Shown here: positions 14,605 through 24,062 of the stretch, in pieces
Position numbering within the stretch: the stretch's first letter is position 1
How the letters are laid out: each line of letters starts with the position of its first letter
Assembly (NCBI GenBank): GCA_017512405.1
Contig: JAFWGJ010000010.1
Location: 1 to 33,247 of the forward strand
Length of the DNA stretch: 33,247 nt
Direction of reading: 5' to 3'
DNA from: a bacterium
GTDB lineage: Bacteria > Cyanobacteriota > Vampirovibrionia > Gastranaerophilales > Gastranaerophilaceae
Notes under the pieces: model-generated
What the model was told of the DNA's origin: nothing
Databases searched by the model: none
What the model saw: the letters and a program-made list of their open reading frames with translations, nothing else
Program-made: the position numbers and the translations under genes

Positions 14605-17600
14605 TTATTTATACAACTTAGCATTTTTGTTGATTTCATTAATCAAATAAATAATATTATCTGCATCTTTTGGAGCAAAAACTCCGTCTAAGCCTTCGGT
14701 ATTGATAAAAGTGAAAGGTTGTTCAAACAATTTCCCGGTATCCATTGTTCCATTACATTTAATATAGTCAATGATAGTTTCAACAAATCTGATTTGATTA
14801 GAATTAAATTTATTATTATCAAGATATTCGCTGAATACTTTCTCTATTTCGGTTCTTTCAACACCAACAATTGAACGAATAAATTCGCCTAACCCTTTAC
14901 CTTCTTGAATTGTTTGCAGTTGCTCACGAGAACCTATATCAGAATTTTCAAACAATATTTTTTCTAACTGCTCAATATCAAGTTCCGTCAAAGGCTTATT
15001 AAATTTAAGTTTATTTATGCAAATATCATTAACATGCGCCTGCAAAAATGCTTCAACTTTTTTCTTATATTGTGCTATATCAACGCCGCTTGCAGTATTG
15101 ACCGATACGGTTCCCGGTATAGGATCAAGTTCATCTTCAAAATCACTATAAATAATATCTCTTTGGGCATAGTCTATCAGATTTACAAGATTTCTCAATT
15201 TAATACGGACTTCTTCAAGAGTAGATATTGTAACATTTGCCCAAAATTCATCAGTCAAAATACTTTGAATTAATTCTAAATTCTGTTTTACTAGCGGAAT
15301 TGATGATTTTTCTTCTAATCTGAAAGCAATTTCTTTGATATTCTTTTGATATTTTTCAAATTTAACCATATCATGCGCATAATATGATAATTGCGTATTT
15401 AATATCATCAAATCAAAGCGTTTTGCATACTCATCTTCTTCCGGTAAAGTAGTTGGTAAATGAGAAACTCTGTCTTTTATTGTGATAAAGTCGATATCGT
15501 CAAGACTGTTCCATTTTTCACGGTTAGAGAACTCATCAACTGCTCGCAAATGCCGTCTTACAATGAAATTATCCCTATTCATTGTTTTAACGGTATTATA
15601 CAAATCATCCTTAATTTTGTTTGATAAAAGTTTTAAAACTTCATCATCATCTTTAATTTTTTCTGCAAGTTCCAGTTTTTTAAGGAATATTTTTTGTCCT
15701 AAAGACATTTGGTTTAAAGATTTTGCACCTTCCGGATTAATAGAAAAATATTCAAAGTTTCCGCAAGCATCAAATATAAAGAATTTCTTCTTGTCATCCT
15801 TCGGTCCGAATAATTCAGGACAAAGTCTTGTTCCTCTACCTATCATCTGATGGAATTTTGTGCGAGAACGAACGACTTTAAAAAATACCAAGTTCACAAT
15901 TTCCGGAACATCAATACCGGTATCAAGTTTATCAACAGAAATTGCAATAACAGGATCTTCCTCTTTTGTGGCGAATTTATCAATCAAATTCTGGGAATAT
16001 TGAGTTTTATGCGTAATAACTCTTGCAAATTTACCGTTATATTGTTTGTAATTTGCATCAAATCTTTCTGCTATAAATTGTGCATGATTTTCATTTGCTG
16101 CAAAAATAATGGTTTTGCCAAGTTTATCGCCACCATTAACTTTTATACCGTTTTCCATTAGACACTCAAGTATTTTATCAACGGTATCAATGTTAAATAA
16201 CCACTTGTTTAATTGTGCAGCATCAATTTCTTCCGGCAAAGTTTCAGTTTCTTCGTCATAAAACTTTGTTTCGTACTCTTCTTTTTCTTCCGCAGAAAGT
16301 TCATTATATTTAATGCCTTCTCTTAAAAATTTAGTAGCACAGTCAAATTGCTCATAAGGAACTAAATATCCTTGTTCTACTGCTTCGTCGTAATCATAAT
16401 AATCAGTCGGTACGCCGTCTTCAAGTTCAAAGACCTTATAGGTGTTTTTATCGACTTCATCTCTTGGCGTTGCAGTTAAACCAAGTAACAAACCATCAAA
16501 ATAATTAAATATTTCACCAAATTTTTTGTAAATACTTCTATGCGCTTCATCTATTATAATTAGGTCAAAATGCCCTACTGAAAACAGTTTTTCATTTGCC
16601 TTTTTAGCATCAATCAAGTTCATCATAGTATGATAAGTTGAAACAACAACTCTGTTTTCAGCACCATCAACTCCAACTTTAGTAATATCAACAGGGTTCA
16701 AATCCGGCAGGTATTTCGCAAATGCTCTTTGTGCTTGCGTAACAAGTGGTGTTCTATCTGCTAAAAATAAAACTCTTTTTACCCAATTATAACGAGTTAA
16801 AATATCAACAATAGATATTGCTACACGAGTTTTACCTGTTCCTGTTGCCATAACGAGCAATGATTTTCTGCTCTTTTTTGCATAATTTTCACAAACACTT
16901 TTAATTACTCTTTCTTGATAAGGTCTGCCGGAAATGTCCTTGTTGATATCTATATCGACTAAGTCTTTTCTAATGGTTCTGCGAGTAATTAATTTTTCTA
17001 AATCTTCTTTTGAATAAAATCCTGCAACTTCTCTTGGCGGAAAATTCAAATCATCCCAAATAAAATGTTCATAACCGTTTGTATAGAACATTATTGGTCG
17101 TTGTCCAAATTTTTTCTCTAAACAGTTTGCATAAAGCTCTGCTTGTTCTCTACCTATTTTGGCATCCTTCATTGTACGTTTTGCTTCAACTAGCCCCAAA
17201 GGTTTACCGTCGTCTCCCCATAGAACATAGTCAACATAACCAAGGCCCGTCGGATTTGGCATGCCTTGAACTTCATATTCTGTTGCATTAGGAGCAGAAA
17301 TATCCCAACCGACTTCTTTTAGCAAAACATCAATAAAGTATTTTCTTGTTTGCGCTTCGTTATAATCATAATCAAGCGGCTTTGATTTGTTTTGAGCTTT
17401 AATTTGTTTTATTTGTTCAAGAAGTTCTGCATTTTCTTTTTCTAAATCTTCACGGGTTATATTGATAGTATTTTGCTCTTCAATGATTTTTTTTAGGCGT
17501 TCAATTTCTTCCTGTTCTTTTGTTTTTGTTGGAACTTTAGATATATCAAACTTTAATCCGTGTACTGGCTCATCTTTAGAATATGTAAGATATAACCAAT

Positions 17601-17949
17601 AAAGAAAATGAAAAAGTTCAAATGTTGTTTGCAGGGCATCTTTATCGTTAATTCTTTGTGGATTATGTGCTGCAGTATTTCCGTTAATCCTAATTAAATT
17701 AACCTTTTGGAACAACGGCGGAACAATAACATTTTTAAATGATTGCTCATGAACTAATGAATTTAAGGTGCAATCATAGGGTTCAACCAAATCGATATCA
17801 TTTTTGTACATCCACTTTACGGCAGATTCCAAAGCATTACGGCATAAGATACAAGTATAAACCGGCTTTGAATACACACATTCTTCAGCTTCGCTTGCCA
17901 GCTTGTATATATCTAACCATTCAGTTTTTAAGAATTCAAAATTGCTCAT
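14605..17949 (-). CDS. hsdR: Type I restriction endonuclease subunit R with N-terminal DUF4145-like domain
   Basis: About 1114 residues from ATG 17949, which has an AGGTG just upstream; a GTG at 17955 is possible. Order of domains: a DUF4145-like helical domain (about 1-125, with ALESAVKWMY and RINGNTAAHNP); a coiled coil (145-190); the PD-(D/E)xK nuclease (VDYVLWG D240 ... E255-A-K257); the SF2 helicase with ATGTGKT (368-374), IIDEAHRS and the later QMIGRGTRLC; and a C-terminal helical region that docks on HsdM. It provides ATP-driven translocation and cleavage of unmodified DNA. It is preceded by a folded RNA segment with an intrinsic-terminator-like hairpin, which separates it from the rest of the hsd genes and may control it. 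Confidence 0.93.
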   Translation of the reverse strand: MSNFEFLKTEWLDIYKLASEAEECVYSKPVYTCILCRNALESAVKWMYKNDIDLVEPYDCTLNSLVHEQSFKNVIVPPLFQKVNLIRINGNTAAHNPQRINDKDALQTTFELFHFLYWLYLTYSKDEPVHGLKFDISKVPTKTKEQEEIERLKKIIEEQNTINITREDLEKENAELLEQIKQIKAQNKSKPLDYDYNEAQTRKYFIDVLLKEVGWDISAPNATEYEVQGMPNPTGLGYVDYVLWGDDGKPLGLVEAKRTMKDAKIGREQAELYANCLEKKFGQRPIMFYTNGYEHFIWDDLNFPPREVAGFYSKEDLEKLITRRTIRKDLVDIDINKDISGRPYQERVIKSVCENYAKKSRKSLLVMATGTGKTRVAISIVDILTRYNWVKRVLFLADRTPLVTQAQRAFAKYLPDLNPVDITKVGVDGAENRVVVSTYHTMMNLIDAKKANEKLFSVGHFDLIIIDEAHRSIYKKFGEIFNYFDGLLLGLTATPRDEVDKNTYKVFELEDGVPTDYYDYDEAVEQGYLVPYEQFDCATKFLREGIKYNELSAEEKEEYETKFYDEETETLPEEIDAAQLNKWLFNIDTVDKILECLMENGIKVNGGDKLGKTIIFAANENHAQFIAERFDANYKQYNGKFARVITHKTQYSQNLIDKFATKEEDPVIAISVDKLDTGIDVPEIVNLVFFKVVRSRTKFHQMIGRGTRLCPELFGPKDDKKKFFIFDACGNFEYFSINPEGAKSLNQMSLGQKIFLKKLELAEKIKDDDEVLKLLSNKIKDDLYNTVKTMNRDNFIVRRHLRAVDEFSNREKWNSLDDIDFITIKDRVSHLPTTLPEEDEYAKRFDLMILNTQLSYYAHDMVKFEKYQKNIKEIAFRLEEKSSIPLVKQNLELIQSILTDEFWANVTISTLEEVRIKLRNLVNLIDYAQRDIIYSDFEDELDPIPGTVSVNTASGVDIAQYKKKVEAFLQAHVNDICINKLKFNKPLTELDIEQLEKILFENSDIGSREQLQTIQEGKGLGEFIRSIVGVERTEIEKVFSEYLDNNKFNSNQIRFVETIIDYIKCNGTMDTGKLFEQPFTFINTEGLDGVFAPKDADNIIYLINEINKNAKLYK

Positions 17950-18047
17950 AAACACCTATTTGCCGAAATTATTATATCATAAATTTGTGAATTGCTTTTA
18001 CATTTCTTCATGAAAAACTTGATTTTTTTATTAAGAAGTGTAAAAAT

Positions 18048-18224
18048 AAAGAGACAGGAGAAACACTCCTGTCTCTTTAACCACCTGCTAAATGAAGACT
18101 GACGGTGGATTTTAAGGAGTCGGATGTATAGCCTCTAGGGTAAATGAGACCCTAGCCGACTACACATACCAACAAGTTAAATAGTCTGTCTGACCGTCAA
18201 ATCTACAGACTATTTTCTATTTTT
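18048..18224. ncRNA. Candidate structured RNA between the HTH gene and hsdR
   Basis: Four stacked helices in 177 nt: H1 with 13-bp arms (18048-18060 / 18066-18078); H2 CCACC/GGTGG (18081-18085 / 18104-18108); H3 AGTCGG/CCGACT (18118-18123 / 18156-18161) enclosing CTAGGGT/ACCCTAG (18135-18141 / 18149-18155); H4 AATAGTCTG/CAGACTATT (18180-18188 / 18206-18214). A 7-bp long-range pairing (18100-18106 with 18193-18199) competes with H2. On the plus strand a promoter-like TTGATT-16-TAAAAA (18019-18046) and H4 plus a T-tract make a self-contained RNA. On the minus strand H1 plus TTTATTTTT is a terminator ahead of hsdR, so it could be a leader/attenuator. The strand is undecided. The block is GC-richer than its neighbours and has no frame of note. 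Confidence 0.6.
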
Positions 18225-18228
18225 AAAT

Positions 18229-18630
18229 CTAAAAAGGTATTTTATATTTCCAAATATTTATACCTATTTCTTCTACCTCTTCACACGCTCTCAAGTATTT
18301 TTTAGTTGCATTCTCACTAAGTTTTAAGTGGCTAGCAATTTCAGAAGTTGTTGCAGAAATTTTTTCACCTAAAAAATCTGTAATAGATCTAAACCTTAGT
18401 TTTTTTTCTCTTTCTTGTCTTGCTTGTTGTGCCATTTTCATTTTTTCACGTGCTTGAGGCGTTTGATTACCTTTTTGTGTTTGTTGATAAGAAGATTGAT
18501 CTTCATCTTCATTTTTTAAAACTTTGAGGTAATCTCTTGCTACTTTTATTTTGTTTTCAATTCTGCTTTTTTGACATTCCAAATTTTGAATTTGAGTTTC
18601 AATCTGTAAAATCATTTCTTTTTCGTTCAT
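18229..18630 (-). CDS. Small coiled-coil plus helix-turn-helix protein in the hsd locus
   Basis: 133 residues. Residues 1-40 form a coiled coil (MILQIETQIQNLECQKSRIE...). A polar Gln/Lys-rich linker (about 45-80) follows, and a winged-helix-like C-terminus (TSEIASHLKLSENATKKYLRACEEVEEIGINIWKY) resembles small DNA-binding regulators. A strong GGAGGTG SD precedes the ATG. It lies 104 bp after hsdS with TATACT/TATAAG -10-like sequences in the gap, so it may have its own promoter. It sits just before the folded RNA segment that precedes hsdR, making it a candidate regulator of the restriction subunit. Family not recognised. Confidence 0.65.
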   Translation of the reverse strand: MNEKEMILQIETQIQNLECQKSRIENKIKVARDYLKVLKNEDEDQSSYQQTQKGNQTPQAREKMKMAQQARQEREKKLRFRSITDFLGEKISATTSEIASHLKLSENATKKYLRACEEVEEIGINIWKYKIPF

Positions 18631-18734
18631 GTCACCTCCACTACTTATAGTATAACTCTTGTTTTCTAAAGTTTCTAGTTGTTACATATACTTATTTACA
18701 AAAATTTACATATAAGTTTATAAACTACAAGCAA

Positions 18735-19880
18735 CTAGTATTTACTACATACAAATGCTCGTTGGGATAGGGAGTTGAAGAGGTTGTTCATTTGCTCTAT
18801 GACAAGCTCATTCTTCTGCTTCTGCACTTCAACCTGCTCTACTATCTGAACATATTTTCTTTGTTGTTCAATCGGAGGAAGTATAATGTTAAAGTTCTTG
18901 ATTGTTGTCAGATTAAGACAAGGTTGTCCTGCACCTTTAACTTGGCGAACTATATACTCTCTATATGTGTCCATATTCATTTGCAATAACAAAAATTTGT
19001 TAATAATTTTCGTATTATCGCAAGTTATTTTACAAACACCAGTAGTTGATAGTAATGCTTTCTTATGTTGGTCGTACAAACAGGATTTACCTATTGTATT
19101 TCCAACCCTTGCCATTAATACATCACCGTAATCAACCTTGCTACGAATTAATTGTTCATACTTTGACTCTTTGATATACTTAAACTCATCATTATAAAAC
19201 CTACACGGTCTAATGTTATTTATCCTTATAATTGGAATTCCACTTTCATAATAATCTTCATTCTTAAGACTTGAGCCAAAAGGCCCGTCAACAATAGAGT
19301 TCTTCTCAGATGCCTTTATATAATCAATACAAACTTTCTTTAAATTCTTTTCATTCCTTACGGGGTCGCCGAACATGGAGATGAAGGTGGACTTGAGGAA
19401 CTCATCCAGCTTCTCATTCGCCAGCTTCTTCTTCTGCCGAATCTCATCTGCCAACTTCAACTGTGCTATTATTTTTCTTTGTTCTTCAAGGTCAGTAGGA
19501 TATGAAATCAACATTCTTTTGAAGGAAGGAATCTCAAGGTTTCTTTGTCCTGCACCTCTTCCCAAACTATATATTTCGTCATTTTTACTTAATAGGTACC
19601 AGTCTAAATATTCTTGAAGTAGCAAGCTATTGTCTTTGGTAGATACAGTTAGACCACTGTCATTTAGAAAAATCTTTTCATTTACATATCTTGTACACTT
19701 TGGAGACATTGCAAATCTTGACACAACAACACAATTTTCTCGGTTGTATTTGTTTATTCTAAAAGTTTCACCACCACCACCATAAACAGGGTACTCATCA
19801 CCTTCGACTTTGGACTTTACAACTCTTGTACCATAATCTACATTTGCAATATCTTCTAATTTAACTACATTTACCCCCAT
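18735..19880 (-). CDS. hsdS: Type I restriction-modification specificity subunit S
   Basis: 381 residues with the standard two-half plan: first target-recognition domain (about 5-120, with YPVYGGGGETFRINKYN), conserved helical region (LEEQRKIIAQLKLADEIRQKKKLANEKLDEF), second recognition domain (about 180-330, FGSSLKNEDYYESGIPIIRI) and second helical region (PPIEQQRKYVQIVEQVEVQKQ). It chooses the bipartite DNA site for the HsdM/HsdR complex. Its ATG overlaps the hsdM stop by one base (TAATG), which couples their translation. Both halves look intact. Confidence 0.92.
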   Translation of the reverse strand: MGVNVVKLEDIANVDYGTRVVKSKVEGDEYPVYGGGGETFRINKYNRENCVVVSRFAMSPKCTRYVNEKIFLNDSGLTVSTKDNSLLLQEYLDWYLLSKNDEIYSLGRGAGQRNLEIPSFKRMLISYPTDLEEQRKIIAQLKLADEIRQKKKLANEKLDEFLKSTFISMFGDPVRNEKNLKKVCIDYIKASEKNSIVDGPFGSSLKNEDYYESGIPIIRINNIRPCRFYNDEFKYIKESKYEQLIRSKVDYGDVLMARVGNTIGKSCLYDQHKKALLSTTGVCKITCDNTKIINKFLLLQMNMDTYREYIVRQVKGAGQPCLNLTTIKNFNIILPPIEQQRKYVQIVEQVEVQKQKNELVIEQMNNLFNSLSQRAFVCSKY

Positions 19881-21337
19881 TACAGCATCCCCTCAAGTTC
19901 ATTAAGAGAAGTCTGTACTTCGGATTCAAGTGCTTTAATATCAGCCAAAATCTTACTTGGAGCTTCATACTGTACTTCTTCGTATTCAACTTCTTTGTAT
20001 TTGTTAATAGAGAGGTCATAACCGTTCTGCCTTATCTCATCAGCTTCTACAAAGAAATGCTTTGCCTTACGGTCAGAATTATCTTCGTTGTGTCTGTTTT
20101 TGTAGGAGCTTATAATGTCTGGTATATCATTCTCTTCTATCGGAGTACGGTTATCGTTCAAGGTGAAGCCGTCATTCTGCATATCGTAGAACCAAACTTT
20201 ATCCGTACCACCAGAATTAGTCTTTGTGAATATCAGAATAGCTGTTGAGACTCCAGCATAAGGTTTGAAGACACCACTTGGCATTGAAATAACAGCTTCA
20301 AGTTTTTGATTATCAATAAGTTTCTTTCTAATTGATGTATGAGCATTAGATGTACCAAATAAAACTCCGTCAGGAACAATTACGCAAGCTCTTCCACCTG
20401 TTTTAAGTATTCTTATCATCAATGCAAGGAACAAAAGTTCAGTCTTAGTTGTAGAAACTTCGCTTGCTAAGTTCTTTGCAATAGTGTCTTTATTCAAAGA
20501 GCCCTTAAATGGTGGATTTGCAATAACACATGTGCAAAATTCTTTTAATCCGGAAGCATCTTCTGAAAGTGAATCTTGATAATAAATATTCGGGTTTTGG
20601 TGCCCGTGAGACATCATATTCATAGATGCGATACGAAGCATTGAGTAATCAAAATCAAAGCCGTAAAACATATCATTATTGAAGTGCTGAAGTTTTGCAG
20701 TATCCATAAACATTTCAGGATATTTTTCTTTCAGATACATAATTGCACAAATCAAGAAACCTGCAGTTCCGCAAGATGGGTCGCAAACAATATCATTCGG
20801 TTGAATATCGGCTAGTTCAACCATCATTTTACCAATATGCCTTGGAGTTCTGAATTGACCGTTTACACCTGCTTGAGCAATTTTTGATAAAAGGTATTCG
20901 TACAAATCGCCTTTTGTATCCAAATCCTGCATTTCAAGTTTATCAATCATATCAACCGCAGTTGCCAAAAGTGCCGGAGACGGAATCATAAAAACAGCAT
21001 CTTTCATATATTTGGCAAAATTTTCGCCGCCCATATTTTTGATAAACGGAAATACATCTTCCTGAACAATTTTATACATCTCACTTGGTGCAAAATCTTT
21101 AAACTTTGACCAACGCATATTTTGCTGTTTTGGAGTTTCATCAAAAACAGGGTTTTCAATCGGTCTATTAAGACGATTAGCTTTTCTTTCTTCACGAGTG
21201 TGTTTTTCGTCCAACTCTTTTATAAAGAACAAATATGAAATCTGTTCGATAACTGTCAGCGGGTTCGAAATACCGTTTGACCAAAATGTTTCCCAAAGTT
21301 TATCAATCTGTGCCTTTTGCTCTAATATTGTAGCCAT
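19880..21337 (-). CDS. hsdM: Type I restriction-modification DNA adenine methyltransferase subunit M
   Basis: 485 residues, usual length. An N-terminal helical domain (LEQKAQIDKLWETFWSNGISNPLTVIEQISYLFFIK) is followed by the Rossmann-like methylase core: AdoMet motif DPSCGTAGF at 186-194, GFDFDYSMLRIASMN as the next motif, and catalytic NPPF at 274-277. The C-terminus carries the HsdS-binding helices. It methylates adenine at the site chosen by HsdS. It lies 36 bp after the methylase-like fusion gene with its own SD, and overlaps hsdS by one base. The catalytic residues are intact, so this is the active methylase of the locus. Confidence 0.94.
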   Translation of the reverse strand: MATILEQKAQIDKLWETFWSNGISNPLTVIEQISYLFFIKELDEKHTREERKANRLNRPIENPVFDETPKQQNMRWSKFKDFAPSEMYKIVQEDVFPFIKNMGGENFAKYMKDAVFMIPSPALLATAVDMIDKLEMQDLDTKGDLYEYLLSKIAQAGVNGQFRTPRHIGKMMVELADIQPNDIVCDPSCGTAGFLICAIMYLKEKYPEMFMDTAKLQHFNNDMFYGFDFDYSMLRIASMNMMSHGHQNPNIYYQDSLSEDASGLKEFCTCVIANPPFKGSLNKDTIAKNLASEVSTTKTELLFLALMIRILKTGGRACVIVPDGVLFGTSNAHTSIRKKLIDNQKLEAVISMPSGVFKPYAGVSTAILIFTKTNSGGTDKVWFYDMQNDGFTLNDNRTPIEENDIPDIISSYKNRHNEDNSDRKAKHFFVEADEIRQNGYDLSINKYKEVEYEEVQYEAPSKILADIKALESEVQTSLNELEGML

Positions 21338-21373
21338 TGCTATTCTCCTTGTTTTAATTATACATGCTGATTA

Positions 21374-22942
21374 CTAAAAATCTTGTTTCGTTCCGCAAAT
21401 AATGTCGTTTACATCCTGCTCCAGTTGCATAATATCATTTTTTATTTGCTCAAGTTGTTTCCTATATTTTTCCATTTTTGAGGTGTAGTTTTTTATAAGT
21501 TCCTTTTGTTTGGTTAAAGCCGGAACAATTACGGCAATACCTTTTAAATCTTCATGGTTTATAAATGGCATTGCAGTTCCTCTTAGTAGTCCTTTAATTA
21601 ATTTTTGACCTACTGCACTGCGTAAATATGTCAAAAGATATTCAGAACTTATTTGCTTATTATCAGGATGGATTACAAGCAAATTTGCCGATGCAATACA
21701 ATTTTTGTCACTATTTTTATATAAAACAACTTTTGAAGTATTGCCTTTATTTGGGATTAATAAATCTCCGTCTTGCAAATATTCAGAAGATAAATCTTTA
21801 TCGAGTCTATATTTTTTAGCTTCTGAAAAATCGATACCATCCTCTTTTATTGCACGCATATCAAGGTAAATGAAATCTTCATTTTTGTTTGTTTCTTGTG
21901 CATATTTTGATAGAGGCTTTCCCCTTAGTATAGTTGATATTTCTGATAATTTTTTATGGTCTTTATTTAAGACATTTACGATATCTTCATCTTCCTCCTT
22001 GAATGGTTTTTCAAAATCCCAGGTTGAATCAACATTTGTAACTTCAGTTAAATTGTATTTTTCACCTAATGTATCAATCGAATGTGATATAAATAAGTTA
22101 TCAGAATACTCTTTGCTAAACTTATACAAATATGTTTTTATGTTTGTATTACTAAATGTCCCCGATGGTAAATCGATTACCTCAATAAGATTTTTCTCGT
22201 ATGCCTGCCTAAAATGAGCTTCTGTTTGAGAAAAATTAACTTTGCTTGGCATGATTATTGATAAAGTTCCGTCATCTGCCAAATTATTTTTAAATAATAA
22301 TTCTGCTGCAATCGTAGATGAATCATTGCCATAATATTTACCTCTTTCAAAACGACGTTTCAACCCAAATGGTGGAATACACAGTATGTTCTTGAATTTT
22401 TCTTGTTCTTCAAATTGATTATTGTATATATCAACTGCTTTGATGCTTATGTTTTTATTATTTTCATAATCAAAAGCTAAAAGTTCTTGAATAAATGTAT
22501 CAATCGTCCACATTGTAATTTTTTTATTTAATGAACACATTGAAGGAATCTGGTTCAAAAACGTTTCTGCGTTTACAATTAAAATATTGTCTTTATCATT
22601 CAGTAATGTTGAAAAATTAATATTAACATTACAAACAGAATTTAATCTTGGAGATAATGAAACTATTATTGAATAAATTTCTGTTAACGTTAGTTCATTA
22701 AAATTTTTCAAAATCTCAACCAAACCTCTATCGCCTAAAAATCTGTAACCTAAAACGTTGTTTTCTACCAAGTATGTTTCTTGGCTTGAAGATGATAATT
22801 TTTCAAAATTGTGATCATCCCTTTTTGCATACAAATATTGTTTACATGCATTAATGTACTGTTCTTCCGTTAAAACGGAAATTTTAAAGTTTTCTTTGAT
22901 TCTAAGTTCTTTTGTTCTGTTGTCTGATCCAATCGTTCTCAT
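21374..22942 (-). CDS. Degenerate adenine-methylase domain fused to one HsdS-like specificity half
   Basis: Start chosen at MRTIGSDNRTKE (522 residues): an AAAGGA SD precedes it, and the first possible Met of the frame overlaps a TATAAT (23003-22998, minus strand). The N-terminal part follows the type I methylase fold, but the AdoMet motif is not recognisable, and the catalytic NPPF is replaced by CIPPFG (188-193), which lacks the Asn. LLFKNNLADDGTLSIIMPSKVNFSQ is the usual strand after motif IV. From about 340 comes an HsdS-like recognition domain (LSEISTILRGKPLSKYAQ ... YLDMRAIKEDGIDF ... GDLLIPNKGN) and a coiled coil (about 460-515). It is the first gene of the hsd operon. Probably catalytically dead; it may act as an alternative specificity or control subunit. 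Confidence 0.75.
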   Translation of the reverse strand: MRTIGSDNRTKELRIKENFKISVLTEEQYINACKQYLYAKRDDHNFEKLSSSSQETYLVENNVLGYRFLGDRGLVEILKNFNELTLTEIYSIIVSLSPRLNSVCNVNINFSTLLNDKDNILIVNAETFLNQIPSMCSLNKKITMWTIDTFIQELLAFDYENNKNISIKAVDIYNNQFEEQEKFKNILCIPPFGLKRRFERGKYYGNDSSTIAAELLFKNNLADDGTLSIIMPSKVNFSQTEAHFRQAYEKNLIEVIDLPSGTFSNTNIKTYLYKFSKEYSDNLFISHSIDTLGEKYNLTEVTNVDSTWDFEKPFKEEDEDIVNVLNKDHKKLSEISTILRGKPLSKYAQETNKNEDFIYLDMRAIKEDGIDFSEAKKYRLDKDLSSEYLQDGDLLIPNKGNTSKVVLYKNSDKNCIASANLLVIHPDNKQISSEYLLTYLRSAVGQKLIKGLLRGTAMPFINHEDLKGIAVIVPALTKQKELIKNYTSKMEKYRKQLEQIKNDIMQLEQDVNDIICGTKQDF

Positions 22943-22997
22943 AATTGTTTTGTCCTTTCCAACTTTTGTAATACATTTTATAATTTCAATATACATC

Positions 22998-23003
22998 ATT
23001 ATA
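22998..23003 (-). promoter_or_regulatory. -10 box upstream of the hsd operon
   Basis: TATAAT on the minus strand about 55 bp before the chosen ATG; no good -35 at 16-18 bp. It supports the shorter start because the longer one would lie within the promoter. Confidence 0.4.
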
Positions 23004-23222
23004 AAATAAATTTCAAGAGTTAGAATACAATTTATAACTTATTTTGTTACAAAAGTTAATATTTTACTTTTGAAGTTGTATGTTTTTCATTGATTATATT
23101 GCATTTTAGCAACTTTCACTTATTTCAAAAAATTATAATATACACATGTGTCAAATACGGACATTGTTACATAATTGTTGTTATACTTGTTAAATAGCGG
23201 TATTTAGTATTACTATATAGGA

Positions 23223-24002
23223 ATGACAGCCAAAACTATTAAAAATATTTGCCAGTTCTGCGAGCAAGAAAAGAAACTGATTAAAGCACACATTATTCCT
23301 AAAAAATTTTATTTAGGAATAAAAAAAGATAAATGCTTATGTATAAATTCAAAAACCGGAGAATATATAATTCAACAACAGGGTGGATATGATTCTAATA
23401 TCTTATGTGGAGATTGCGATAACCATATTATAGGAGAGTTTGATAAAGAAGGTTATAAGATTTTACTTGGAGATTTTAGCAAGTATAAATACATGCAACT
23501 GCATCCTCGATATAGAATTTATCAGCTTGATAATACTGAATTTGATTATGGCAAGCTCCGAAAATTTTTTATTTCAATTTTATGGAGAGCTTCTATTTCA
23601 AAATTAGAAGAATGGTCAAATATAAACTTAGGAAGTTACGAGAAAAAGGCTTTTGAAATATTAAAAGGCAAAAGGGAGTACGACGAATTATTCAAGATTT
23701 TAATATACAAAAACTGTTTTGCAGAAGATATAAATCAAGAAGTACTTATTGCCAAAGGAAAAGCAAAAACTTATAAAAAATATGTTATTCAAATGGCAGG
23801 ATATCGTATTGAAATTATAGTGGATTCAAGCAGACTTACAAAACAATATAAGCAACAATATGAAAAATATTTCTTGAATCCAACGTATGCACATATAATA
23901 GAAACTCCAGAAGTATCACAACGCATAAATAAAGAATATAATACTCGAATGTTTGAATTATATAAAAAAGGCTTTGTTCCACCAAAACCTCCGGGTGTTT
24001 AA
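23223..24002 (+). CDS. HNH-like (treble-clef zinc) protein, unknown
   Basis: 259 residues. The N-terminus shows CQFC at 10-13, then KAHIIPKKFYLG (His in an HIIP motif) and CGDCDNHI at about 62-69: two CxxC pairs around a His, the layout of an HNH/treble-clef nuclease domain. The rest is a helical and basic region (FFISILWRASISKLEEW, AKTYKKYVIQMAGYRIEIIVDSS) without further motifs, ending in PPKPPGV. It lies directly upstream of the small-gene cluster but is separated by that cluster's own promoter motif. It could be an orphan restriction/defence nuclease. The catalytic HNH residues are only partly visible, so activity is uncertain. Confidence 0.6.
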   Translation: MTAKTIKNICQFCEQEKKLIKAHIIPKKFYLGIKKDKCLCINSKTGEYIIQQQGGYDSNILCGDCDNHIIGEFDKEGYKILLGDFSKYKYMQLHPRYRIYQLDNTEFDYGKLRKFFISILWRASISKLEEWSNINLGSYEKKAFEILKGKREYDELFKILIYKNCFAEDINQEVLIAKGKAKTYKKYVIQMAGYRIEIIVDSSRLTKQYKQQYEKYFLNPTYAHIIETPEVSQRINKEYNTRMFELYKKGFVPPKPPGV

Positions 24003-24009
24003 CAATCGA

Positions 24010-24040
24010 CTTGACTTTAAATGCCTTTAGAGTGATGAAT
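24010..24040 (+). promoter_or_regulatory. Shared bipartite motif, site A
   Basis: CTTGA, 15 nt, GAGTGATGAAT; 22 nt lie between the motif and the ATG at 24063, with AAAGGAGG in between. The same 31-bp architecture occurs at 24369-24399 and, on the minus strand, at 29896-29866. Read as a promoter, TTGACT would be the -35 and GATGAA(T) an atypical -10 at 17 bp. Confidence 0.7.
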
Positions 24041-24062
24041 ACGACACGTTAAAGGAGGTCGT

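Noticed and set aside
18048-18224. Retron msr-msd RNA or type III toxin-antitoxin RNA
   Set aside because: No reverse transcriptase within the window, no tandem RNA repeats, and no endoribonuclease toxin next to it.
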